Below, piece after piece: positions 1-8,164 of a DNA stretch of 64,000 bases. The DNA comes from CAVXHQ01 sp963789535 (GTDB lineage: Bacteria > Pseudomonadota > Alphaproteobacteria > Rhodobacterales > Rhodobacteraceae). Within the stretch, counting starts at the first letter, position 1; each line of letters opens with the position of its first letter. The stretch is from assembly GCA_963789535.1 (NCBI GenBank), contig CAWBKU010000005.1, forward strand, positions 868,001 through 932,000, given 5' to 3'. Below the pieces are notes generated by a model. The model ran no database searches and was not told the origin of the DNA. It saw only the letters and a list, made by a program, of their open reading frames with translations. Position numbers and translations under genes: made by a program.

Positions 1-14
1 GCGCGCCGCGTCTG

Positions 15-1766
15 GTGGCCGTCGCCGCCGGTCGCGAACCTGCGGACATGGTCATCACCGGCGGCAGGCTGGTGAACGTGCAGAGCCGCGAGGTTCTGGA
101 CGGCTGGCAGGTGGCGATCGCGGACGGGCGGTTCGCCTATGTCGGGCCGGATGCGGGCCATTGCACCGGGCCGGACAGCCAGGTGATCGACGCGGCCGGC
201 CGCTACCTCATCCCCGGCCTCATCGACGGGCACATGCACATCGAGAGCGGGATGCTGACGCCCGCCGAATTCGCCGCCGCCGTCATTCCGCACGGCACCA
301 CGACGATGTTCACCGATCCGCACGAGATCGCCAACGTCCTCGGCCTCGACGGGGTGCGGATGATGCACGACGAGGCGCTGATGCAGCCGGTCAGCATCTA
401 TACCCAGATGCCGTCCTGCGCGCCCTCTGCGCCGGGACTGGAGACGACGGGGTTCGAGATCAGCGCCGAGGATGTGGCCGAGGCGATGTCCTGGCCGGGG
501 ATCGTCGGTCTGGGCGAGATGATGAACTTTCCCGGCGTCGTGAACGGCGATCCGCAGATGCTGGCCGAGATGGCGGCGACCATGCGCGCGGGCAAGGTGG
601 TGGGCGGGCATTATGCCTCGCCCGACCGGGGCATCCCGTTCCACGCCTATGCCGCAGGCGGCGCCGCCGACGACCACGAGGGCACGGCGGAGGCGGATGC
701 GGTGGCGCGGGCGCGGCAGGGGATGCGCTCGATGCTGCGGCTCGGGTCGGCGTGGTACGATGTCGAAAGCCAGATCACCGCGATCACCGAGAAGGGCATC
801 GACAGCCGCAATTTCATCCTCTGCACCGACGACTGCATGGCCGGAACGCTGGTGAACGATGGCCACATGAACCGCGTCGTGCGCCACGCCATCGCCTGCG
901 GCTGCGATCCGCTGGTGGCGTTGCAGATGGCGAGCGTGAATACGGCGACGCATTTCGGGCTGGAGCGGGAGTTGGGCAGCATCGCGCCGGGGCGGCGGGC
1001 GGACGTGATCGTGACCTCGGACCTGCGCGACCTGCCGATCGAGACGGTCATCGCCCGGGGCCGGATCGTGGCGCGGAATGGAGAGTTGACGGTAGATTGC
1101 CCGCACTATGCCTGGCCCCGGAAAACCCGGCAAACTGTGAGGCTTGGCGCAAAGTTGACAGCTGTCAACTTCGAGATTGCAGCACCGGACGGCGCGAACA
1201 TCGTCAAGGCGCGCGTGATCGGTGTCGTCGAAAATCAGGCCCCGACCGAGGCGTTGACCGCCGACCTGCCGGTGCGCTCGGGGCTGGTCGAGGCGACCGG
1301 CCCGGTGGCGCAGATCGCGCTGGTCGAGCGGCATCGCGGCACTGGTGGTGTGGTCAACGCCTTCGTTCAGGGCTTCGGCTATACCGGCGCCATGGCCATC
1401 GCCTCGACGGTCGCGCACGACAGCCACCACATGATCGTCGTCGGCACCGACCGCGCGTGCATGGCCGCCGCCGCGAACCGGCTGGGTGAGGTCGGCGGCG
1501 GCGTGACGGTCTGGAAGGACGGCGCCGAGATCGCCCTCGTCGAACTGCCGATCGCGGGCCTGATGTCCGACAGCCCGGCGCGCGAGGTGGCCGCCAAGGC
1601 GCAGGCCATGGTCGCGGCGATGGCCGCCTGCGGCTGCACCCTCAACAACGCCTACATGCAACACTCGCTTCTCGCGCTGGTGGTGATCCCCGCCCTGCGC
1701 ATCTCCGATCTGGGCCTCGTCGACGTGACGACCTTCCAGCTTACCGATCTCTTTGAAGGCACTTGA
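15..1766 (+). CDS. ade: Adenine deaminase (5' end probably outside window)
   Basis: Hydrolyses adenine to hypoxanthine and ammonia in the cytoplasm (purine salvage). The protein has the adenine-deaminase/amidohydrolase plan: an N-terminal beta domain, a metal-binding motif DGHMHIESG near residue 72, a TDPHE motif near 96, TDDCM in the barrel, and the family-specific C-terminal domain ending CGCTLNNAYMQHSLLALVVIPALR. The first in-frame start here is a GTG at base 15, but the reading frame stays open to the window edge and the family normally has about ten more N-terminal residues, so the true start is probably upstream. The stop codon directly abuts the ATG of the AMP nucleosidase gene, so the two are surely co-transcribed and act in sequence. 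Confidence 0.93.
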   Translation: MAVAAGREPADMVITGGRLVNVQSREVLDGWQVAIADGRFAYVGPDAGHCTGPDSQVIDAAGRYLIPGLIDGHMHIESGMLTPAEFAAAVIPHGTTTMFTDPHEIANVLGLDGVRMMHDEALMQPVSIYTQMPSCAPSAPGLETTGFEISAEDVAEAMSWPGIVGLGEMMNFPGVVNGDPQMLAEMAATMRAGKVVGGHYASPDRGIPFHAYAAGGAADDHEGTAEADAVARARQGMRSMLRLGSAWYDVESQITAITEKGIDSRNFILCTDDCMAGTLVNDGHMNRVVRHAIACGCDPLVALQMASVNTATHFGLERELGSIAPGRRADVIVTSDLRDLPIETVIARGRIVARNGELTVDCPHYAWPRKTRQTVRLGAKLTAVNFEIAAPDGANIVKARVIGVVENQAPTEALTADLPVRSGLVEATGPVAQIALVERHRGTGGVVNAFVQGFGYTGAMAIASTVAHDSHHMIVVGTDRACMAAAANRLGEVGGGVTVWKDGAEIALVELPIAGLMSDSPAREVAAKAQAMVAAMAACGCTLNNAYMQHSLLALVVIPALRISDLGLVDVTTFQLTDLFEGT

Positions 1767-3236
1767 ATGAACGATGACCTCCTGACGCCCGAAACGGGCG
1801 CGCGTGAATCCTTTACAGACCCCCGGGCCGCCGTCGCGCGGCTGTGCGAGATCTACGACGCCTCGATCCGGTTCCTGTCGACGCATTTCGCCGACGCCAC
1901 CGTCGCCGGCCAGCCCGCCGGCCGGATCCGCGCCTATTACCCCGAAATCCGCTTTTCGATCAGCAGTTTCGCCCCGACCGACAGCCGGATGAGCTTTGGC
2001 CATGTCGCCCATCCCGGCACCTATTCGACGACCGTCACGCGCCCCGACCTCTTCGCCGCCTACCTCGAACAGCAGATCGGGTTCTTGATCGACAACCACG
2101 GCGAGCCGGTGGTGATCGGCACGTCGGACACGCCGATGCCGGTGCATTTCGCCGTCGCCAACGATCCGCATCTGTCGATCCCGCAGGAGGGGACGCTCGA
2201 TTTCGTGCTGCGCGACGTGTTCGATGTGCCCGATCTGGCGACGACCCACGACGACATCGTCAACGGCGCCGGCTATATCTATCCCGACGGCGCCCTGCCG
2301 CTGGCGCCGTTCACCGCGCAGCGGGTGGATTATTCGCTCGCGCGTCTGGCGCATTACACCGCCACCGCGCCCGAGCATTTCCAGAACCACGTCCTGTTCA
2401 CCAACTATCAGTTCTACGTCGACGAGTTCGAGGCCTATGCAAGGTCGATGCTGGCCGATCGCGCCACCGGCTATACGTCGTTCGTCGCGACCGGCAACGC
2501 CGAGATCACCACGGCAGACGGCGAGATCCCGGTGCCCGTGAAGATGCCGCAGATGCCGTCCTATCACCTCAAGCGGGCGGACGGCGGCGGCATCACCCTC
2601 GTGAACATCGGTGTCGGGCCATCCAACGCAAAGACGGCGACCGACCATATCGCCGTCCTGCGCCCGCACGCCTGGCTGATGGTCGGGCACTGCGCGGGGC
2701 TGCGCAATTCACAGCGGCTCGGCGATTTCGTGCTCGCCCACGGCTATCTGCGCGAGGACAAGGTGCTGGACGACGACCTGCCGCTCTGGGTGCCGATCCC
2801 GCCGCTGGCCGAGATCCAGATCGCCCTCGAGGACGCGGTCGCCGCCATCACGGAATTGCAGGGATACGAACTGAAGCGGATCATGCGGACCGGCACGGTG
2901 GCGAGCGTCGACAACCGCAACTGGGAGCTGCGCGACCATCGCGGCCCGGTGCAGCGCCTGTCGCAGTCCCGCGCCGTTGCCCTCGACATGGAAAGTGCGA
3001 CCATCGCCGCCAACGGGTTCCGCTTTCGCGTGCCCTACGGCACGCTTCTGTGCGTGTCCGACAAGCCGTTGCACGGCGAGCTGAAGCTGCCGGGGATGGC
3101 GTCCTCGTTCTACAAGACGCAGGTGGCGCGGCATCTTCAGATCGGGATCCGGGCCATGGAAATCCTGCGCGACATGCCGCTCGAGCGGATCCACAGCCGC
3201 AAATTGCGCAGCTTCGAGGAGACAGCCTTCCTGTAA
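1767..3236 (+). CDS. amn: AMP nucleosidase
   Basis: Cleaves AMP to adenine and ribose 5-phosphate, so its product is the substrate of the adenine deaminase encoded immediately upstream with no gap. The 489-residue length matches the family (the E. coli enzyme is about 484). The N-terminal half is the AMP-nucleoside domain and the C-terminal half is a nucleoside-phosphorylase-like domain, with NIGVGPSNAKTATDHIAV near residue 280 and ALDMESATIAANG near 405, the latter carrying the base/ribose-binding Glu. Amn normally guides adenylate pool size. Reading frame intact; function assignment is strong. Confidence 0.94.
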   Translation: MNDDLLTPETGARESFTDPRAAVARLCEIYDASIRFLSTHFADATVAGQPAGRIRAYYPEIRFSISSFAPTDSRMSFGHVAHPGTYSTTVTRPDLFAAYLEQQIGFLIDNHGEPVVIGTSDTPMPVHFAVANDPHLSIPQEGTLDFVLRDVFDVPDLATTHDDIVNGAGYIYPDGALPLAPFTAQRVDYSLARLAHYTATAPEHFQNHVLFTNYQFYVDEFEAYARSMLADRATGYTSFVATGNAEITTADGEIPVPVKMPQMPSYHLKRADGGGITLVNIGVGPSNAKTATDHIAVLRPHAWLMVGHCAGLRNSQRLGDFVLAHGYLREDKVLDDDLPLWVPIPPLAEIQIALEDAVAAITELQGYELKRIMRTGTVASVDNRNWELRDHRGPVQRLSQSRAVALDMESATIAANGFRFRVPYGTLLCVSDKPLHGELKLPGMASSFYKTQVARHLQIGIRAMEILRDMPLERIHSRKLRSFEETAFL

Positions 3237-3455
3237 CGGGAGGGGTTTCGGGGCGCCCGAGGCTCTCGTCAAGCGGTTGATTGGGGGTAGAACCGGCCAT
3301 TTCGCGGCTTTTCCACAACAAAATAAGCGGTTTTCGGCCAACGCGGGGCGATTGACCCTTGCAATGCCGTTCAATTCGTTGTGTCCCTATACCACATTAC
3401 GTAGTTTTTCATCGAACGGACCCAAAGACGGGCCTGCGACCAGGGAGAAAAGAGA

Positions 3456-3746
3456 ATGGCGAAATCACCGATGACCAAGGCGCAGCTCGTCACCGCGCTG
3501 TCCGAGACGATGGGGTCGGACAAGAAATCCGCTTCGGGCGCGCTCGATGCGATCGTCAAGATCATCACCGACGAAGTGTCGGGCGGCGGCGCCGTCACCC
3601 TTCCCGGTGTGGGCAAGATTTACTGCCGCGAGCGCCCCGAGCGCATGGTGCGCAATCCCGCCACCGGCGAGCAGATCAAGAAAGACGCCGACAAGGTCGT
3701 GAAAATGACCATCGCCAAGGCGTTGAAGGAGAGCGTGAACGGCTGA
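3456..3746 (+). CDS. HU-family DNA-binding protein
   Basis: A 96-residue histone-like nucleoid protein that bends and compacts DNA as a dimer. It shows the HU fold: an N-terminal helical pair (MTKAQLVTALSETMGSDKK), then VTLPGVGKIYCRERPERMVRNP with the Pro-containing DNA-binding arm near residues 55-75 (RNPATGEQI), and a C-terminal KMTIAKALKE helix. A strong rho-independent terminator follows 25 bases after the stop. The gene is monocistronic, with about 220 bases of leader after amn. Confidence 0.92.
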   Translation: MAKSPMTKAQLVTALSETMGSDKKSASGALDAIVKIITDEVSGGGAVTLPGVGKIYCRERPERMVRNPATGEQIKKDADKVVKMTIAKALKESVNG

Positions 3747-3770
3747 CGCCGGACACGGTCGAACCTCAGG

Positions 3771-3800
3771 GGGCTGCCTTCGGGCGGCCCTTTTTTATTT
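3771..3800 (+). terminator. Rho-independent terminator after HU gene
   Basis: An 8-bp stem GGGCTGCC/GGCGGCCC (one G-T wobble) with a TTCG tetraloop is followed by six T residues. It ends the HU transcript just before the EamA gene. Confidence 0.85.
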
Positions 3801-3823
3801 GGCCGAACCGGCGAAAGGGCACC

Positions 3824-4708
3824 ATGGACCTGCGATCCATCCTGATGGGCACCGCCTTTGCGTTCATGTGGTCGTCCGCCTTCGCCTCGGCCCGCATCAT
3901 CGTCGCCCATGCGCCCCCCTTGGGGTCGCTCTCGCTGCGGTTCCTGATCTCGGGGCTGATCGGCGTCGGCCTCGCCGCCCTCTGGGGCCAGAGCGCGCGC
4001 CTGACCCGCGCGCAGTGGCGCAGCGTGGTGATCTTCGGCGTCTGCCAGAACGCCCTCTATCTGGGGTTCAACTTCGTCGCCATGCAGGAGGTCGAGGCCT
4101 CGTTCGCCGCGATCATCGCGTCGATCATGCCGCTCCTCGTGGCGCTGGCCGGGTGGCTCGTCTTCCGTGAAAGGCAGCGACCGCTGGCCGTCGCGGGCCT
4201 GATCGCGGGCATGGCCGGTGTGGCGATCATCATGGGCGCGCGTCTGGACGGCGGCGGCTCGCTGCGCGGCGCCCTCTATTGCGGGATCGGCGTCGTGTCG
4301 CTCACCGTGGCGACGCTGGCCGTGCGCGGGGCGAGCGGCGGCGGCAATCTGCTGATGGTCGTGGGGTTGCAGATGCTGGTCGGCAGCGCGGTGCTCGCGG
4401 TCCCGGCGGTCTGGACCGAGACGTGGTCAGTCGCATGGTCGTGGCCGTTCGTGGCGGCATTCGCCTATACGACGCTGGTGCCGGGCCTCGTCGCCACATG
4501 GATCTGGTTCACGCTCGTCGCCCGGATCGGTGCGGTGCGGGCGGCGACGTTCCACTTCCTCAATCCGTTCTTCGGGGTCGCCGTCGCCGCCGCCCTGCTG
4601 GGCGAGGCGGTGACGGCGCTCGACACGCTGGGCGTCGCGGTGATCGCGGGCGGCATCCTTGCGGTGCAACTCTCCAGGCAGAAGGCGAAAGTCCCCGCCA
4701 GCATGTGA
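3824..4708 (+). CDS. EamA/DMT-family membrane transporter
   Basis: A 294-residue inner-membrane protein with about ten hydrophobic segments arranged as two EamA repeats, typical of the drug/metabolite exporter superfamily (RhaT/YdcZ-like). The first segment is MGTAFAFMWSSAFASARII; the second repeat begins near SLRGALYCGIGVVSLTV. The substrate cannot be told from sequence. The reading frame is open far upstream, but the ATG at 3824 begins the first membrane helix and lies just after the HU terminator, so it is the better start. Confidence 0.87.
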   Translation: MDLRSILMGTAFAFMWSSAFASARIIVAHAPPLGSLSLRFLISGLIGVGLAALWGQSARLTRAQWRSVVIFGVCQNALYLGFNFVAMQEVEASFAAIIASIMPLLVALAGWLVFRERQRPLAVAGLIAGMAGVAIIMGARLDGGGSLRGALYCGIGVVSLTVATLAVRGASGGGNLLMVVGLQMLVGSAVLAVPAVWTETWSVAWSWPFVAAFAYTTLVPGLVATWIWFTLVARIGAVRAATFHFLNPFFGVAVAAALLGEAVTALDTLGVAVIAGGILAVQLSRQKAKVPASM

Positions 4709-4734
4709 CGGGGACGACGCCCGCGGGGTGCCTG

Positions 4735-5352
4735 TCAGGCGACCTGCGCGCTGTCGGTCTGGTCGCGTTCGACGATGGCCATTACCGCGGGCCGCGCCGT
4801 CACCCGGCCGAACCATGCCTGGATAAGCGGATCGTCGGGCAGGAAGTCCCGGAACCACATGAAGGGCGAGGCCATGAGCAGGTCCGCGAGGCTGAATCCG
4901 TCCGGCAACAGATAGTCCCGCCCGTCGCCAAGGGTCCGGGCCATCCGGTCCTGCACCTCGGCAAAGCCCCGCAGACCGGCGGTGATATAGGGATGCTCGA
5001 TCTCGGCCGCCTTCAGGATGAACACCGGCTCCACGACATCGCCGTAATAGGCGAGCCACGACAGGAACGGCCCGCGCTGGGCGTGGCCGGCGGGACGGAC
5101 GCCGGGCGCGGCGGGAAAGAGGTCGGAAAGGTAGGTCAGGATCGCCGGCCGCTCCCAGACAGGGGTGCCGTCGTGGTCGAGGAACGGCACCTTGCCCTCT
5201 GGGTGCGGGTTCGCGGGGTCCGCGCCGCCCGAACCGTCCTGCCGGGGAATGGCGGTGATCCGCGTCGTCACCCGGTCCGTCACCTCCATCTCCTCAAGGG
5301 CGATGGCGACGATGGTGGAGCGCGAGTTGGGCGCGTGAAAGAGGGTGATCAT
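4735..5352 (-). CDS. Glutathione S-transferase family protein
   Basis: A 205-residue cytosolic GST. Residues 1-80 are the thioredoxin-like glutathione-binding domain (MITLFHAPNSRS at the start, GKVPFLDHDGTPVWERPAIL with the cis-Pro and the glutathione-contact Glu/Arg region). Residues 90-205 form the helical domain. Substrate unknown. The gene is divergent from a WYL-domain regulator with a 69-base shared promoter region, which suggests that regulator controls it. Confidence 0.88.
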   Translation of the reverse strand: MITLFHAPNSRSTIVAIALEEMEVTDRVTTRITAIPRQDGSGGADPANPHPEGKVPFLDHDGTPVWERPAILTYLSDLFPAAPGVRPAGHAQRGPFLSWLAYYGDVVEPVFILKAAEIEHPYITAGLRGFAEVQDRMARTLGDGRDYLLPDGFSLADLLMASPFMWFRDFLPDDPLIQAWFGRVTARPAVMAIVERDQTDSAQVA

Positions 5353-5421
5353 GTCTGTCTCCTTGTCTGGACTGCCCCCGATATACTTGAACCCTGCTGT
5401 CAGTTCCTGTCAGGATCGCGC

Positions 5422-6096
5422 ATGGCACGCTCCGATCGCCTCATCCGCCTGCTCGACGCGATGCGCCGCCTGCCCGCGCCGGTGACGGCGGCGCGTCTGG
5501 CCGAAGAGACGAGCGTGTCCGAACGCTCGCTCTATCGCGACATCGCCGCCCTGCGCGCGGCGGGCGCGCGGATCGAGGGGGCGGCGGGCTACGGCTATAC
5601 GATGACCGAGGATCCCGCCCTGCCGCCGCAGATGTTCACCCACGTCGAGATCGAGGCCGTGGTGACGGGCCTGTCGAGCGTCGGCTTCATGGGCGACGCG
5701 GCCCTGACCGAGGCGGCGGAGAGTGCGCTGCGCAAGATCGTCGCCCGCCTGCCCGAGCGGGTGCAGCGGCAGGCGGCGACGGTGGCGACGCAGGTCCACC
5801 GGACCCGCGGTGCGGGCAGCGTCCGCCCCGAGACGGCCCTGATCCGCACCGCCTGCTGGGAGGAACGGGCACTGGACCTGGACTATACAGACCGCGACGG
5901 CGCGCCCTCCCGGCGCCGCATCTGGCCGCTATCGATCGTAATCTACGAGCAGACCCAGATGCTGCTGGCGTGGTGCTGCCTGCGGCAGGGCTACCGGCGG
6001 TTCATGTTCGACCGGATCGACACCGTGGCCGCCACCGACGAGAGCTTTCGGCCGCGGCGGATGACGCTCTTGCGTGATTTCTACGCCTCGATCTGA
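5422..6096 (+). CDS. HTH-WYL transcriptional regulator (YafY-like)
   Basis: A 224-residue one-component regulator. Residues 1-60 are a winged helix (LAEETSVSERSLYRDIAAL is the recognition helix region), and the C-terminal part from about 130 is a WYL ligand-sensing domain (RRRIWPLSIVIYEQTQMLL and CLRQGYRRFMFDRI). Start chosen at ATG 5422, where homology to the helix-turn-helix begins; the frame is open further upstream but overlaps the divergent GST gene. Likely controls the GST gene. Confidence 0.87.
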   Translation: MARSDRLIRLLDAMRRLPAPVTAARLAEETSVSERSLYRDIAALRAAGARIEGAAGYGYTMTEDPALPPQMFTHVEIEAVVTGLSSVGFMGDAALTEAAESALRKIVARLPERVQRQAATVATQVHRTRGAGSVRPETALIRTACWEERALDLDYTDRDGAPSRRRIWPLSIVIYEQTQMLLAWCCLRQGYRRFMFDRIDTVAATDESFRPRRMTLLRDFYASI

Positions 6097-7137
6097 CTAC
6101 CCGCGGCGCCGCAACGTATCGCCGGGCTCGAGCGTCGGGGTCAGTTCCACCGGCGCCGTCGCCCGCTCCTTCGGCGCGTCCTGCCGGTCGATGACGATCT
6201 GCGCCGCGCGCCGCCCGATCTCGCGGCGGCAGGCGTCCATCGTGGCGAGGCGGCGCGGCAGTCCGTCAAGGAGTTCGACACCGTTGAACCCCGCCAATCC
6301 GATGGTGCCCGGAATGTCCGCCCCCAGTTCGAGCAGGTGCAACAGCCCGCCCGCGCCGATCATGTCGTTGGAGTAATAGAGGAAATCGAGGTCCGGACTG
6401 CGCCCCAGTATGGCGCGCGTCATCTCGCGCCCCTTGGCGAGCGCGGAGCCACCCGAATAGAACTCGCGGTCCGCAATCTCGATCCCGGCGCGCCCCAATT
6501 CCCGCGTGAACCCCTCGAACCGTTTGCGCGCCCGGTGATCCAGCGGCATCTTGGTTCCGAGGAAACCGATCCGCCGATACCCCGCCGCGATGATCGCCTC
6601 GGCCATCTGCCGTCCCGCCCGCCTGTGCGAGATGCCGACGCAGGCGTCCACCGCCGGGCCGTCGACATCCATGATCTCGACCACCGGCACGTTCGCCGCC
6701 TCGAGCATCGCGCGACTGGCCTCTGAATGTTCCAGGCCCGCGAGGATCACCCCCGCCGGCCGCCAGGTCATCATCTCGAACAGCACCTTCTCTTCCTGCT
6801 CGGGCAGATAGTCGGTGACGCCGAACACCGGCTGGAGCGGCGTCCTCGCCAGCACTTCGGAAATGCCCGCCAGCACCTCGGGATAGACCATGTTGCCGAG
6901 GGACGGGATGATGACCGCGACGAGGTTCACCTGACTGGACGCGAGAGAGCCCGCGATGCGGTTGGGAACATAGCCCAGCCGCGTCGCGGCCTCCTGCACG
7001 CGCGCCCGCGTCGCCGCACTCACGTCGCCCTTGCCGCGCAATACGCGGCTCACGGTCATCTCGGACACGCCCGAGGCCTCGGACACATCGCGAAGCGTGA
7101 GCGGGCGGCGCGGCGGCGGCGTGCGTTTTTCGGTCAT
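6097..7137 (-). CDS. LacI-family transcriptional regulator
   Basis: A 346-residue repressor-type protein. Residues 12-60 contain the LacI helix-turn-helix and hinge (TLRDVSEASGVSEMTVSRVL, then LGYVPNRIAGSLAS), followed by a periplasmic-binding-protein-like effector domain starting at VNLVAVIIPSLGNMVYPE. It most resembles the gluconate-operon (GntR-type LacI) branch. The start ATG at 7137 fits the family; the upstream in-frame extension is not protein-like. No sugar transport or catabolic operon adjoins it, so its target is unknown. It converges on the WYL regulator with no gap. Confidence 0.88.
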   Translation of the reverse strand: MTEKRTPPPRRPLTLRDVSEASGVSEMTVSRVLRGKGDVSAATRARVQEAATRLGYVPNRIAGSLASSQVNLVAVIIPSLGNMVYPEVLAGISEVLARTPLQPVFGVTDYLPEQEEKVLFEMMTWRPAGVILAGLEHSEASRAMLEAANVPVVEIMDVDGPAVDACVGISHRRAGRQMAEAIIAAGYRRIGFLGTKMPLDHRARKRFEGFTRELGRAGIEIADREFYSGGSALAKGREMTRAILGRSPDLDFLYYSNDMIGAGGLLHLLELGADIPGTIGLAGFNGVELLDGLPRRLATMDACRREIGRRAAQIVIDRQDAPKERATAPVELTPTLEPGDTLRRRG

Positions 7138-7282
7138 GGGGTGCCCTTGCCCGGTGCGGGCGGTCGTCGTCCCTGATACCGCCGTGGCCCGCCCCCGCCA
7201 AGCCTTTGCCGCACTGCCCCCCGCACGCGCGGTTGACGCGCGGCGCGGCGGCGGGCATGTCAGGTGCATCAGCCCCAATCGG

Positions 7283-7359
7283 GGCCCCGTGGCTCAACTG
7301 GATAGAGCAGCCCCCTCCTAAGGGGCAGGTTACAGGTTCGAGTCCTGTCGGGGTCACCA
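7283..7359 (+). tRNA. tRNA-Arg (anticodon CCT)
   Basis: A full cloverleaf can be folded. The acceptor stem GGCCCCG pairs with CGGGGTC (one G-T), the D-arm is GCTC/GAGC, the anticodon stem GCCCC/GGGGC encloses loop CTCCTAA giving anticodon CCT (reads AGG), the T-arm is ACAGG/CCTGT with TTCGAGT, and CCA is encoded. Foreign-looking DNA starts directly downstream, as is usual for tRNA genes used as integration sites. Confidence 0.95.
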
Positions 7360-7514
7360 AAAACACCTGAAAAATATGGCTTATTTACAGGGCTTTGTGC
7401 AGGAGCTTGCAGAAAGTCCCGTGAGCTTTCGGGCCGAATTCTGCTGAAATGGTGGAAATCTCGTACAAAACCTGTACAAAATTCGCGCTTCTTTGCGCCT
7501 TTGGAGGCCTTCCA

Positions 7515-7745
7515 ATGAGCTGGCGCGTCGCAAACACGTGCGCGGAACGGAAGTTCGTCTCGATGATGGCCGCGAGCTTGCTTTGGACGCCGATGCTGGC
7601 CAGCTCAGAGATGACGGAGCTGGGTCTGACGCGGATCGACAGGGAGGACGGGACGTGGCTGGTGCTGGACCCGACCAAGACGCGGCTGAGGACCTGCACA
7701 CTGGGCGGCAGGTCAGTGACCTGCATCAAGATCGAGGAGGATTAG
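7515..7745 (+). CDS. Small hypothetical protein (accessory region)
   Basis: A 76-residue product with no recognised family. ATG 7515 is preferred because TGGAGG lies seven bases before it; an in-frame ATG at 7449 also exists. The C-terminal half (DREDGTWLVLDPTKTRLRTCTLGGRSVTCI) looks like a short beta-rich module. The stop directly abuts the ATG of the next small gene, which supports a two-gene unit. A longer overlapping frame also exists, so coding status is uncertain. Confidence 0.4.
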   Translation: MSWRVANTCAERKFVSMMAASLLWTPMLASSEMTELGLTRIDREDGTWLVLDPTKTRLRTCTLGGRSVTCIKIEED

Positions 7746-8048
7746 ATGACGACACCCCTGACAGCCTTGGAACGCGACTTGCTCGCCTGCGTCGAGCGGT
7801 TGGTGACGGCCTGCGAGGTCTCAGCAAAGGAATTGAGCGGGTTAGAGGAACGCTCAACGACCAAGATGCAGAGCCAGATGGATGGATTGGCCGCCTGCGT
7901 GTCGGTGCTCATTCAATCGCAAACGGCGTCCGTGGCTGCGTTGCACGGCTTGTTGAGCGAGGGCTCGAACTACGGGAGGCTGCGCACGCAACTCGAGACC
8001 AGCTTAAAATTAGTGAAGGCCGCCGAAGAGAGGTTGAGACAGAGCTAG
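7746..8048 (+). CDS. Small helical hypothetical protein
   Basis: A 100-residue, almost wholly alpha-helical protein. Its N-terminal stretch MTTPLTALERDLLACVERLV and C-terminal KLVKAAEERLRQS are amphipathic and suggest a coiled coil. Small helical proteins of this sort occur in Rhodobacteraceae prophage remnants, but I do not recognise a function. It starts at the base after the stop of the preceding small gene. Confidence 0.5.
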   Translation: MTTPLTALERDLLACVERLVTACEVSAKELSGLEERSTTKMQSQMDGLAACVSVLIQSQTASVAALHGLLSEGSNYGRLRTQLETSLKLVKAAEERLRQS

Positions 8049-8164
8049 AGGAGCGGGAGGTGGAGATGGACCGGGGGATGACGCATTAGGGGTCAGTTGA
8101 GGTCGTCTGTCCGGGGCAAAACTGACTTTCTCTTATTCCTAAATACAGTCTCGTCTTTGCTTCT

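Noticed and set aside
161..1489. Long plus-strand frame inside ade
   Set aside because: Arg/Gly-rich shadow of the adenine deaminase frame with no family features, as are most of the long alternative frames in this G+C-rich DNA.
7385..7729. Minus-strand frame beside tRNA-Arg, considered as an integrase
   Set aside because: No Arg/His/Tyr recombinase motifs; the plus-strand small genes have better ribosome-binding sites.
7493..8089. 198-residue frame overlapping the two small genes after tRNA-Arg
   Set aside because: Asp/Arg/Gly-rich and crosses the stop-start junction of two adjacent frames with better start signals, though it cannot be wholly excluded.
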